A stretch of DNA of 64,000 nt, taken from assembly GCF_031884435.1 (NCBI RefSeq), contig NZ_CP134778.1, positions 62,001 through 126,000 on the forward strand, read 5' to 3'. Both the position numbers and the translations under genes were made by a program. This DNA comes from Bosea sp. 685. GTDB taxonomy: Bacteria; Pseudomonadota; Alphaproteobacteria; Rhizobiales; Beijerinckiaceae. Positions 25,149 through 33,416 of the stretch are shown one piece after another. The notes below the pieces were generated by a model that saw only the letters and a list, made by a program, of their open reading frames with translations, searched no databases and had not been told where the DNA came from. Positions within the stretch are counted from its first letter, which is position 1, and the number at the start of each line of letters is the position of its first letter.

Positions 25149-27067
25149 ATGACATTGCCACTCCTTATCGAGCAGTTGCTCAACGGGCTCCAGTCCGGGG
25201 TGATGTTGTTCCTGATAGCTTCGGGCCTCACCCTGGTCCTGGGCATCATGAACTTCGTCAACCTGGCGCACGGCTCGTTCTACATGATCGGGGCTTTCGC
25301 GGCTGTATCGGTTCAGCTTTGGACGGGGTCGTTCGTCCTGGCCGGCCTGGCCGCGTGCCTTTGTGCCGCCGTTGCCGGGCTTGCAGTCGAATATATCTGC
25401 GCCCGGCGGCTCTATTCGCGCAGCCATCTCGACCAAGTCTTGGTGACGTTCGGGCTCATTTACGTCTTCAACGAGACCATGCGGCTGATCTTTGGCCCCC
25501 AGCCGTTGGCGTCGCCGATCCCGCCCTTCCTCAACGGCCACCTGACCCTGCTGCCCGGGCTCCAGTACCCGCTGTTCCGCTTGACCGTGATCGGCGTCGG
25601 GCTCGTCGTGGCAGCCGGCATGTCATACGTCGTGATGCGTACGAGGTTGGGGATGCTCATAAGGGCGGGAGCCTCGGATCGCGGGATGATCGCCGTCCTT
25701 GGCGTGAACATCACGTGGCTCTACTCCCTCGTGTTCGCTTTCGGCGCGGCGCTGGCGGCATTGGCGGGCCTAATGTCCGGGCCGCTTTACTCCGTAAACG
25801 TCGGGATGGGGGAGAACATCCTCATCATGGCCCTGGTCGTGATCGTGGTCGGCGGGATCGGCTCGCTCAAGGGTGCCTTCTACGCCGCGATCGTCATCGG
25901 CCTCATCGACACGCTCGGACGCCTTTTCCTGCCGTCGGCCATCGCGACGATCGCGATCTACATCTTCATGGCCGGGGTTCTCTTCGTCAGGCCAAAGGGC
26001 CTGTTCGCGTCGTCGGCACCTCCGCAGGTCGATGCGCGCGACAACGGCGACCGGGTGACGATCCTTTGGTCGCTGTCGAAATCGCGGCGACGGGCGACGG
26101 CGATGGTCGTGTGCCTGTGCATGCTCGCTCTCGCTCTCGTGCCGACACTTTCGGCCTGGCTCGACGATCCGTTTCTCCTGAGGCTTTTCCTCAGGATCGT
26201 GATCTTCGCGCTGATGGTCCTGAGCCTCGATCTCGTAGCCGGCTTCGGTGGGTTGGTGAGCTTCGGCCATGCCGCCTTCGTCGGGACCGGTGCCTACGCG
26301 ATCGCGATACTCGGCTGGCACCTGGACCATGGCCAGCCTCTGCATTGGGGACCCATCGTCTTCGCGGGCACACACGAAGCGTTGGTCGCCTGGCCGTTGG
26401 CGATCGCAAGCGCGGCCACGATGGCCCTGGTCATCGGCGCCATCGCGCTCAGGACCAGCGGCCTGTACTTCATCATGAGCACGCTCGCCTTCGCCCAAAT
26501 GTTGTTCTACCTCGCCAGCACCCCGAACATTTACGGGGGCGAGGATGGGCTGCAGATGTCGCAACGCTCGACCTTGCCGTTCGTCGACCTCGGCGACAGG
26601 CCAACGCTCTACTATCTCGCGCTCGGCCTGCTCGCCCTCTGCCTCTTCATATGCTGGCGCCTGGTCAACTCGCGCTTCGGCATGATCGTGCAAGCCTGCA
26701 GGCAAAACGAGCGACGCGTCAGGGCGCTCGGCGTCAGGACCTACTTCTACAAGCTTCTGCTCTTTGTCATATCGGGGGTAATTGCCGGAATCGCGGGCGT
26801 ACTATTGGCCAACAGCGAGCTGTTGGTCAGCCCGGCGGACCTGTCATGGACACGGTCGGGAAACATCCTGATCATGGCCATATTCGGTGGGTTGGGGACG
26901 CTGTTCGGCTCCGTGGTGGGGGCGGCGACCTACCTGATGCTGGAATTCTCCCTGAGCGAGTGGACCCAGCATTGGCAGATCGTGTTCGGGCCCATGCTCA
27001 TCCTCTTCGTACTGCTGGCACGACGCGGACTCTTCGGATTGGTCCTCGGGCGGGGGGCGGAACATGA
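25149..27067 (+). CDS. fused LivH-LivM permease of a Liv-type ABC transporter; stop codon lost by frameshift
   Basis: One polypeptide carries both permeases. LivH (residues ~1-290) has FLIASGLTLVLGIMNFVNLA, AHGSFYMIGAF and VGGIGSLKGAFYAAIVIGL. LivM (~330-640) has DLVAGFGGLVSFGHAAFVGT, ALRTSGLYFIMSTLAFAQM and FGGLGTLFGSVVGAATYLM. Fused LivHM proteins are known. The frame does not stop at the expected ATGA overlap with livG; it stays open to 27650, reading livG out of frame. Adding one G to the run at 27052-27057 would give the ending GRGGGT and a TGA overlapping the livG start, so I annotate that as the real end. About 14-16 membrane helices expected. Confidence 0.82.
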
Positions 27068-27825
27068 CGGCGAGCATTCTGGAGGCCCGGGGGCTCACCA
27101 AGCAATTCGGTGGCCTCACCGCAACCGACGACGTGACGCTGAAGATCCAGGAGCGGTCGTGTCATGCCTTGATCGGCCCCAATGGTGCCGGGAAGACGAC
27201 CTTGCTTTCCCAGCTCTCCGGCGAATTGAGGCCTACGGCGGGCCGCATCTATTTCGAGGGGAACGACGTCACGTCGGCCGATCTCGGCGGGCGCGCTCGG
27301 TTGGGCATCCTGAGGTCCTTCCAAATCACAAGCGTCTGCGACGATTTTACGGTTTTCGACAATGTCGTCGTCGCGAGCCAGATCAAGGCGGGACATGGCT
27401 TCCGATTCTGGGAGGCGCCACGACGCGTCCCCGCGCTGGCCGACGCGACGCGCTCCGTGCTGGAACGGACGGGGCTAGCCGACTTCGGGAATGTTCAGGC
27501 GGGCGTGCTGTCGCACGGTCAGCGGAGGCAGCTGGAGCTGGCGATCGCCATGGCGATGCGACCGCGCGTCCTTCTGCTCGACGAGCCGATGGCGGGCATG
27601 GGGCCGGCGGAGGCCGAGCGCATGACGGACCTGCTTGCTTCCTTGCGTGACGACTACACACTCGTCCTCGTCGAGCACGACATGGACGCCGTCTTCAGTC
27701 TGGCCGACACGGTGAGCGTGCTCGTGAACGGACGCCTCGTCGCTTCCGGCACCCCTGAGGCGATCAGGTCCGACGCCGCGGTGCGAGAAGCCTATCTGGG
27801 GCATGAACAGGAGGACGCCGCATGA
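27064..27825 (+). CDS. livG: Liv-type ABC transporter ATPase (LivG-like)
   Basis: 253 residues. Walker A is GPNGAGKTT. The LivG-type sequence GRARLGILRSFQITSVCDDF carries the Q-loop. The signature is LSHGQRRQLELAIAM, with His in place of Gly, common in LivG. Walker B is VLLLDEPMAGMG and the switch His is VEHDMD. The Met-Ala-Gly-Met after Walker B is typical of LivG. Its stop overlaps the start of livF (ATGA). The upstream fused-permease frame reads through its first three quarters, which should hamper initiation if that frameshift is real. Confidence 0.93.
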   Translation: MTASILEARGLTKQFGGLTATDDVTLKIQERSCHALIGPNGAGKTTLLSQLSGELRPTAGRIYFEGNDVTSADLGGRARLGILRSFQITSVCDDFTVFDNVVVASQIKAGHGFRFWEAPRRVPALADATRSVLERTGLADFGNVQAGVLSHGQRRQLELAIAMAMRPRVLLLDEPMAGMGPAEAERMTDLLASLRDDYTLVLVEHDMDAVFSLADTVSVLVNGRLVASGTPEAIRSDAAVREAYLGHEQEDAA

Positions 27826-28535
27826 CGGAGAGCTTGCTGCGGCTGGAGGCGGTGCAGGCTTCCTACGGCCAGTCGCGCATCCTGTTCGATGTTTCACTGA
27901 CGGTGGGCCGAGGCGAGATGGTGGGGTTGCTCGGCCGCAATGGCATGGGCAAGACGACCACTGTGCGCGCGGTCACCGGCCAGCTCCCGGCCTCGGGCGG
28001 GGATATAGTCTTCAAGGGGAAATCCATCCGGTCGATGCCCTCGCATCTTCTGGGACGAATGGGCATTGGGCTCGTCCCCGAAGGACGGCGCATCTTCCCA
28101 AACTTGACCGTTCGGGAGAACCTCGTGGCTGCTGCGGCAAACCGCTCGGGGCGGCCCGATCCTTGGACACTTGAGCGTGTCCTGGCTCTCTTTCCCCGAC
28201 TGGCGGAGCGACTCGGCAACTGGGGCTCGCAACTTTCTGGGGGCGAGCAGCAAATGCTCGCCGTCGGTCGCGCCCTAATGATCAATCCCGACCTGCTGAT
28301 CCTCGACGAGGCGACCGAAGGGTTGGCTCCGATCGTGCGGGACGTCATCTGGAGCGCGTTGCGACAACTCAAGTCCGAGGGTCTCTCGATCCTCGTCATA
28401 GACCGCAACCTCCGGCAGATGATGGAAGTCGGGGACCGGCATCACATAATCGAGAAGGGACGCACGGTATGGACCGGGCCTTCACAGGCCTTCCTGTCCG
28501 AGCCCTCGCTCAAGGGGCGCTACCTGAGCGTCTGA
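27822..28535 (+). CDS. livF: Liv-type ABC transporter ATPase (LivF-like)
   Basis: 237 residues. Walker A is GRNGMGKTT, typical of LivF. GIGLVPEGRRIFPNLTVREN, signature LSGGEQQMLAVGRALM and Walker B LLILDEATEGLAPIV are all standard. The switch position is unusual: VIDRNLRQM has Arg where most members have a His or Gln. It is the last gene of the transporter-pobA operon. The 285 bases after it up to the next gene hold nothing I recognise. Confidence 0.93.
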   Translation: MTESLLRLEAVQASYGQSRILFDVSLTVGRGEMVGLLGRNGMGKTTTVRAVTGQLPASGGDIVFKGKSIRSMPSHLLGRMGIGLVPEGRRIFPNLTVRENLVAAAANRSGRPDPWTLERVLALFPRLAERLGNWGSQLSGGEQQMLAVGRALMINPDLLILDEATEGLAPIVRDVIWSALRQLKSEGLSILVIDRNLRQMMEVGDRHHIIEKGRTVWTGPSQAFLSEPSLKGRYLSV

Positions 28536-28820
28536 GTAGCCCTTCGGTGCTTGTTCAAAGGCCGTTGATGGTTGCCAGCAGCACGGTGCGGACTGCACGA
28601 GTGCGCGCGGGGTCACCCGAGAGTCCCGCTGCCGCCAAGCGGCAAATCGTAGCTGTCATGTTTTCCCGCGAGAATGGCGTTGAAGCACGCCGGCCGGGGA
28701 GCCATATCAATACGAAACGTGCCGGCTTCTGGTACCACTTGGAAGTCATTGCAAAGTGCAAACTAGAAGTGGTCCTTTCGCCGGTTCCGGGGGCTGGGCG
28801 GCGAGCATTTGTCGTTAGCG

Positions 28821-29412
28821 CTATGTAGCGCGGTCGAAGGACGCGATGAAGTCGGCGAGGCGCTCTCCCTGGATCAGGATGTGATCCCTAAGCACCCGCT
28901 CCGCCTTTTCTCCGTCTCCGGCGCGGATGGCATCGACGATGCTTTGATGCTCGGACAGTGAATTCGCGACACGGCTGCGGGCTCGCAGCTGGAGACGGCG
29001 ATAAGGCTTGAGGCGGGTGTGCAACTGGCGGGCCTGTTCCGCCAGAAACGCGTTCCCGCAGGCCTCGTAGATCATCAGGTGGAAGCGCTCGTTGGCGTAG
29101 TAATACGCGTCGGCGCTCTCCTGGGACGCCTCCTTCACGTAATCCTCATGCGCCTTCTCAAGCTCCTGCTGCTTCGCTTCCGTGATCCGGCGAGCGGCCA
29201 GGGCCCCGCACAGGCCCTCCAGAGCGGCCATCACCTCGAATCGCTAGACCACGTCCTTGAAGCTTAGAGAAGCGACGAAGGCGTCTCGGCGGGGGTGCAA
29301 ATCCACCAATCCTGTCGGCGAGCTGCATGGTGGCCTCGCGAATTGGGGTGCGCGAGACTTCAAAACGGGTGGCCAGGCTCTGCAAATCACTCTGCTGCAA
29401 CCCTGTTGAGAG
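28821..29412 (-). pseudogene. degraded GntR (FCD) regulator, tandem duplicate of the malonate regulator
   Basis: The C-terminal FCD half (137 residues: ANERFHLMIYEACGNAFLAE, RRLQLRARSRVANSLSEHQS) is intact in one frame. The helix-turn-helix (LATRFEVSRTPIREATMQLA) lies in another frame. Between them the expected sequence reads GLVDLHPRRDAFVASLSFKD with a frameshift before it and an in-frame TAG at 29244-29246. The first ~35 residues are absent; the remnant begins within the end of the neighbouring GntR gene. Two independent lesions plus truncation make this a true pseudogene. It is closely similar to the gene at 29387, so it arose by tandem duplication. Confidence 0.8.
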
Positions 29413-30055
29413 AAGCGATTAGATCGGCGAAGCGCTCCCCTTGCACGGCAACGTGAGAATGAAGGCGCGCCGCTGCTGCCTCGCTATTACCTTCGAGCAG
29501 CGCCGCAACGATGCTCTCGTGCTCGGTCTGCGACGTGCGCATACGGTTGCGGACTCGCAATTGCAGCCGACGGAACGGGGCAAGGCGCTTGTGCAGGGCC
29601 AGCGCCTGTTCCGCAACGAAGCCGTTGCCGCTCGCGACGTAAATCGCCCGGTGGAAGCGCTCATTCTCGTAATAATAGGTGTCGGTGTCGCCGAGCTCGG
29701 CCGCCTTACGGCAGGCCTCGAGCGTGCGCTTCAGTTCAGCCTCGTCATCGGGCAGGAGCCGGCGCGCGGCGAGCCGCCCGCAGATGGCCTCCAGCTCGGC
29801 CATCAACTCGAACATATCGATGAGCCGCTTCGGGTCGGGCGCGCTGACGATAGCGCCGCGATGGCGGCGGATCTCCACTAGTCCAGCAACGGAAAGCTGC
29901 TGCAGCGCCTCCCGGATCGGTGTGCGCGACACGCCGAACCTGTCCGCCAGCGACACCTCGTCCAGCCGGTCGCCGGGCTTGAAGGCCCCGGTGGCGATCT
30001 CTTCCTCGATTTGGTCCCGTAAATGGGTGGAACGGCTCATGCTCATGCTTTTCAT
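29387..30055 (-). CDS. matR: GntR-family (FCD) regulator, probable malonate repressor
   Basis: About 222 residues. The winged helix (DRLDEVSLADRFGVSRTPIR, RRHRGAIVSAP) is followed by an FCD domain with YYENERFHRAIY and QTEHESIVAAL, the usual His and acidic metal-binding positions. Starts at 30040, 30046 and 30055 are all possible; I use the longest with normal family length, and none has a strong ribosome site. It diverges from the TRAP-matA-matB genes, and the gap holds two TTGYATGCAA-type palindromes. By analogy with rhizobial MatR it should repress malonate uptake until malonate or malonyl-CoA is present. The function is inferred from context. Confidence 0.85.
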   Translation of the reverse strand: MKSMSMSRSTHLRDQIEEEIATGAFKPGDRLDEVSLADRFGVSRTPIREALQQLSVAGLVEIRRHRGAIVSAPDPKRLIDMFELMAELEAICGRLAARRLLPDDEAELKRTLEACRKAAELGDTDTYYYENERFHRAIYVASGNGFVAEQALALHKRLAPFRRLQLRVRNRMRTSQTEHESIVAALLEGNSEAAAARLHSHVAVQGERFADLIASLNRVAAE

Positions 30056-30106
30056 GGTGGTGAGTTTTACGACAATCGGCAAGCGAAAAAGAGCACAAGC
30101 AAGATA

Positions 30107-30118
30107 ATTGTATGCAAT
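30107..30118. promoter_or_regulatory. candidate MatR operator 1 (ATTGTATGCAAT)
   Basis: A 12-base near-palindrome just upstream of a TTGACA -35 box (30123). From memory, rhizobial MatR binds ATTGTATACAAT; this copy differs at one base. It sits in the divergent region between the GntR gene and the TRAP binding-protein gene. Confidence 0.6.
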
Positions 30119-30149
30119 CAGCTTGACATTGTTTGTTACTAATGCATCT

Positions 30150-30159
30150 TTGCATGCAA
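30150..30159. promoter_or_regulatory. candidate MatR operator 2 (TTGCATGCAA)
   Basis: A perfect 10-base palindrome 43 bases after operator 1, near where the -10 region of the TTGACA promoter would fall. Two sites bracketing the promoter are what a repressor of the malonate genes would use. Confidence 0.55.
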
Positions 30160-30210
30160 TTGAGGGCAAATCCAACGCAATCGCCCCGTCAGTCCCAAGG
30201 AGGAAATGCG

Positions 30211-31230
30211 ATGCAATTGACCCGCAGACAGGCATTGGCTGGCGCGCTCGCCCTGCCGGCCTTATTGCCCTTCACTCGATCCGCGCACGCTGCCACCACA
30301 CTCAAAATCTCCCATCAGTTTCCGGGGGGCACCGCCGAACAGGGTGATTTCCGCGACCGCTTCTGCCGGCTTTTCGCGGCGGAGGTTGAAAAACGCGCCA
30401 ACGGAGCGCTGAAATTCGATGTCTATGCCAACGCTTCGCTGATGAAGACCAATGCGCAATTCTCTGCGCTGCGGCGCGGCGCGCTGGACATGTCGCTCTA
30501 TCCAATCGCCTATGCCGGCGGAGAACTGCACGCCTGCAATCTCGGGCTGATGCCCTGCCTGGTGACGAGCTATGAGCAGGGAGCGGCGTGGAAGGCAGCC
30601 GAGATCGGCAAGGCCCTTTCCGGCATCGTCGAAAGCAAGGGCGTCCAGTTCATTTCGTGGATCTGGCAGGCTGGCGGCGTCGCTTCGCGGCGGACGCCGG
30701 TGCTCAGCCCCGCCGACGTCAAGGGCGTCAAGATCCGCGGCGGTAGTCGCGAGATGGACCTGATGTTCGCGGCGGCCGGCGGACAGGTTTCGACCATGCC
30801 CTCCAATGAAATCTACATTGGCATGCAGACCAGCTCCCTGGATGCGGCCGTGACATCCTCCACCAGCCTGATTTCCTTCCGCCTGGAAGAACTGGCGAAG
30901 TCCCTGACCGCGGCGCGCAAGGGCTCGTTCTGGTTCATGCTCGAGCCCCTGCTGATGTCAAAGGCTATCTTCGATCGCTTGCCGCCCGACCAGAAGGCGG
31001 TGCTGCTGGACGTCGGCGCCGAGATGGAGGTTTGGGCCATGGCTCAGGCGAAGAAGGACGACGAGGCCGTAGCCGCCATCTATGCGGCGAAAGGCGTGCA
31101 GGTCTCCGATTTCACCGCGGCGAACTTGGCCGAATGGCGCCAGGTGGCCGAGGCCAGCGCCTGGAAGGACTACGCCGCGCGATCGAGCGAGGCTGCCGAC
31201 TTGCTCAAACTCGCACAGAAGGTGGCCTGA
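30211..31230 (+). CDS. TRAP transporter substrate-binding protein (DctP type), probable malonate binder
   Basis: 339 residues. A twin-arginine-like signal (TRRQALAGALALPALLPFTR) precedes a DctP domain: LKISHQFPGGTAEQGDFRDR, GALKFDVYANASLMKTNAQF, LSPADVKGVKIRGGSREMD, SNEIYIGMQTSSLDAAVTS. The R of KIRGG and the following region match the carboxylate-binding Arg of the family. AAGGAGG lies before the ATG at 30211. The membrane component gene follows at once and then malonyl-CoA decarboxylase and synthetase genes, so malonate is the expected ligand. Confidence 0.9.
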   Translation: MQLTRRQALAGALALPALLPFTRSAHAATTLKISHQFPGGTAEQGDFRDRFCRLFAAEVEKRANGALKFDVYANASLMKTNAQFSALRRGALDMSLYPIAYAGGELHACNLGLMPCLVTSYEQGAAWKAAEIGKALSGIVESKGVQFISWIWQAGGVASRRTPVLSPADVKGVKIRGGSREMDLMFAAAGGQVSTMPSNEIYIGMQTSSLDAAVTSSTSLISFRLEELAKSLTAARKGSFWFMLEPLLMSKAIFDRLPPDQKAVLLDVGAEMEVWAMAQAKKDDEAVAAIYAAKGVQVSDFTAANLAEWRQVAEASAWKDYAARSSEAADLLKLAQKVA

Positions 31231-31231
31231 C

Positions 31232-33204
31232 ATGAGCGCCGCCACTCAACACGATGCCATTCTGGCCGTCGAGGCAAGCGATCCAATCGGAAGCGCCAAG
31301 GGCTTGCCTCGACTGATCGCTACGATCAACGCCATCGCTTTCAAAATTTCGGCGCTCGCCCTCGTCGCTGCGGCGCTCGTCCTAACGTTTGGCGTCGTGG
31401 TGGGACATCTCACCAAGCGCTCTATGCTCTGGCAGGACGAGGTGACGATTTTCCTGATCGCGGGCGCGATTTTCCTGTCCGCCGCATCCGTGCAGGCAGC
31501 GCGTGGCCATATCGGCATCGACTTTCTCGATCACTGGATGCCAGCGGCAGCCGGCGCGCGGCGCAAGCTGGTCGACGCCGTTGTCTTCGGCTTCTGCGTG
31601 CTTTTCGCTTGCAAGACCGGGCTCTTGCTGCACGAGGCTGTTGCGGACGGCCAGACATCCCATTCCGCCTGGGGTCCGCCGATGTGGATCCCCTATTCGG
31701 TCCTCATGGTCGGCATGGTGATGCTCGCCGTACAGGTCGGCCTTCAGGTCGCGGAGCGTTCACTTCCGACATTCGGCTTGGTCCTGCTCGCCGTGCTGGC
31801 CTTCGTCCTGTGGGATCGCCCGCCGACTCCCTTGGTCACGGGCATTCCACAATGGGCAATCGGAGTGACCTACTGCATCGCCACGTTGATCGTGATGTTT
31901 TCGGGCATGCCGATCGCATTCGCACTCGGTGTGGTGGCGGTGGTCTTCATGATCTTGTTCATGCCGGCGGCATCGGTCGACACGATCGCGCAGAATTTCT
32001 ACGAAGAGCTCGCCAACGTCATCATCCTGGCGATCCCGCTGTTCATCCTCAAAGGGGCGGCGATCGGGCGTTCCAACGCCGGCAAGGATCTTTATTCCGC
32101 CTTGCATGCGTGGCTCTACAAGGTTCCCGGCGGTCTGGGCGTGGCCAACACCGTCGCCTGCGGGCTGTTTGCTGCGATGGCCGGCTCGTCGCCGGCCACC
32201 TGTTCGGCGATCGGCTCGGCCGGCATCCCGGAAATGCGTGCACGCGGCTACTCCGGTGGCTTCGCCGCTGGGATCATCGCGGCCGGCGGAACGCTGGGTA
32301 TCCTGCTGCCACCTTCAGTGACGATGCTGCTTTACGCGGTCGCCGCCGAAGTCTCGCTGGGAAAGCTGTTCCTGGCGGGTATAGGGCCGGGCCTGCTGCT
32401 GATGCTGATGTTTGCGGCCTATTCGATGGTGCATTTCCAGAAGGAGAAGCGCCAGGCCCTCTCGGAGGCGCAAGCCACGGGCGTGCGATCGGCGATCCTG
32501 CATGAAGAGCACTACACGACCGCCCAAAAATTCAGAATGATTGCTTGGGTGGCTCCCTTCGTCACCATCCTGGCCGGCGTGATGGTCGTGCTTTACGCCG
32601 GTTGGGCGACGCCTTCCGAAACGGCGGGCGTCGGAGCTGTCCTCGCCCTTGTCGTCATCGGCGGCATGTATGGCATCTGGCGGCCGTCCAAGGTGATGCC
32701 CATCGTCGCAGGGACGCTGCGCGAGTCCACCATGCTGCTGATGATCATCGGCATGTCGCTGCTCTACGCTTATGTGATGAGCTATCTCCACATCAGCCAG
32801 GCGACCGCAGCTTGGGTGATCGGCCTGCAGCTTTCGAAATGGGTGTTGCTGGCGGCGATCCTGTTCTTCGTTGTGGTGCTCGGGTTCTTCCTGCCACCGG
32901 TCTCTATCATCCTGATGACCGCTCCGATCATCCTCCCCCTCTGAAGGCCGCCGGCTTCGATCTGATCTGGTTTGGCGTCGTCATGACCATCGTGATGGAG
33001 ATGGGGCTGATCCACCCGCCGGTCGGTCTCAACATCTTCGTCATCAAGAATATCGCCCCCGATATTCCGCTCACGGACATCATGTGGGGCACCTTGCCCT
33101 TCGTGCTGATGATGGCGCTGGCGGTGGTTCTCGCCTGCTTCGTTCCTGGCATCGCCACCTGGCTGCCCGACGTGATCATGGGAGCCTCCGTGCCTGTCCG
33201 CTGA
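31232..33204 (+). pseudogene. fused TRAP transporter DctQ-DctM permease, interrupted by one frameshift
   Basis: The ATG follows the binding-protein stop by one base. Residues ~20-170 form a four-helix DctQ domain (LWQDEVTIFLIAGAIFLSAA, HIGIDFLDHW). The rest is DctM (AIPLFILKGAAIGRSNAGKD, AGSSPATCSAIGSAGIPEM, AAGGTLGILLPPSVTMLLYA). The frame stops after TAPIILPL at 32943. The missing end, KAAGFDLIWFGVVMTIVMEM to MGASVPVR, continues in the next frame to 33204. One more C in the run at 32935-32939 restores a single ~657-residue protein. All else is intact, so a sequencing error or a recent mutation are both plausible. QM fusions are a known TRAP layout. Confidence 0.85.
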
Positions 33205-33227
33205 TCCTTCACACGAGGTGCGCGCCA

Positions 33228-33381
33228 TGAACGGGAGCTTCATCCAGGATTTCCCGGGATCCATCGCCGAGCGCGGCCGAGGCGTTTCGGCGTCGACCGC
33301 CAGGCATTCTTCCAAAAACTCATGGCCTATGGCGCTGCCGTCGCGCTGATCGTCGTCTGGTTCCTGTTCGTCGTTCTGTGA
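33228..33381 (+). other. possible small single-helix membrane protein, frame unclear
   Basis: Between the TRAP and matA genes an ATG at 33228 starts MNGSFIQDFPGSIAERGRG. In the neighbouring frame, ending at a TGA at 33379, the sequence RFGVDRQAFFQKLMAYGAAV followed by ALIVVWFLFVVL looks like a cytoplasmic segment and one membrane helix. One base change in frame near 33272 would join them into a ~50-residue protein. I do not recognise it, and it may be chance. Confidence 0.25.
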
Positions 33382-33416
33382 CGCCTGCCTGTTTGCCCGA
33401 AGCTAAGGAGATGTCC

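Noticed and set aside
25319..27067. A 582-codon alternative plus-strand frame over the Liv permease
   Set aside because: Arg-rich shadow translation with no membrane helices, while the other frame encodes clear LivH and LivM domains.
27068..27650. C-terminal ~195 residues of the fused Liv permease frame as a new domain
   Set aside because: They are an out-of-frame reading of livG, have no domain character, and vanish with one extra base in the G run.
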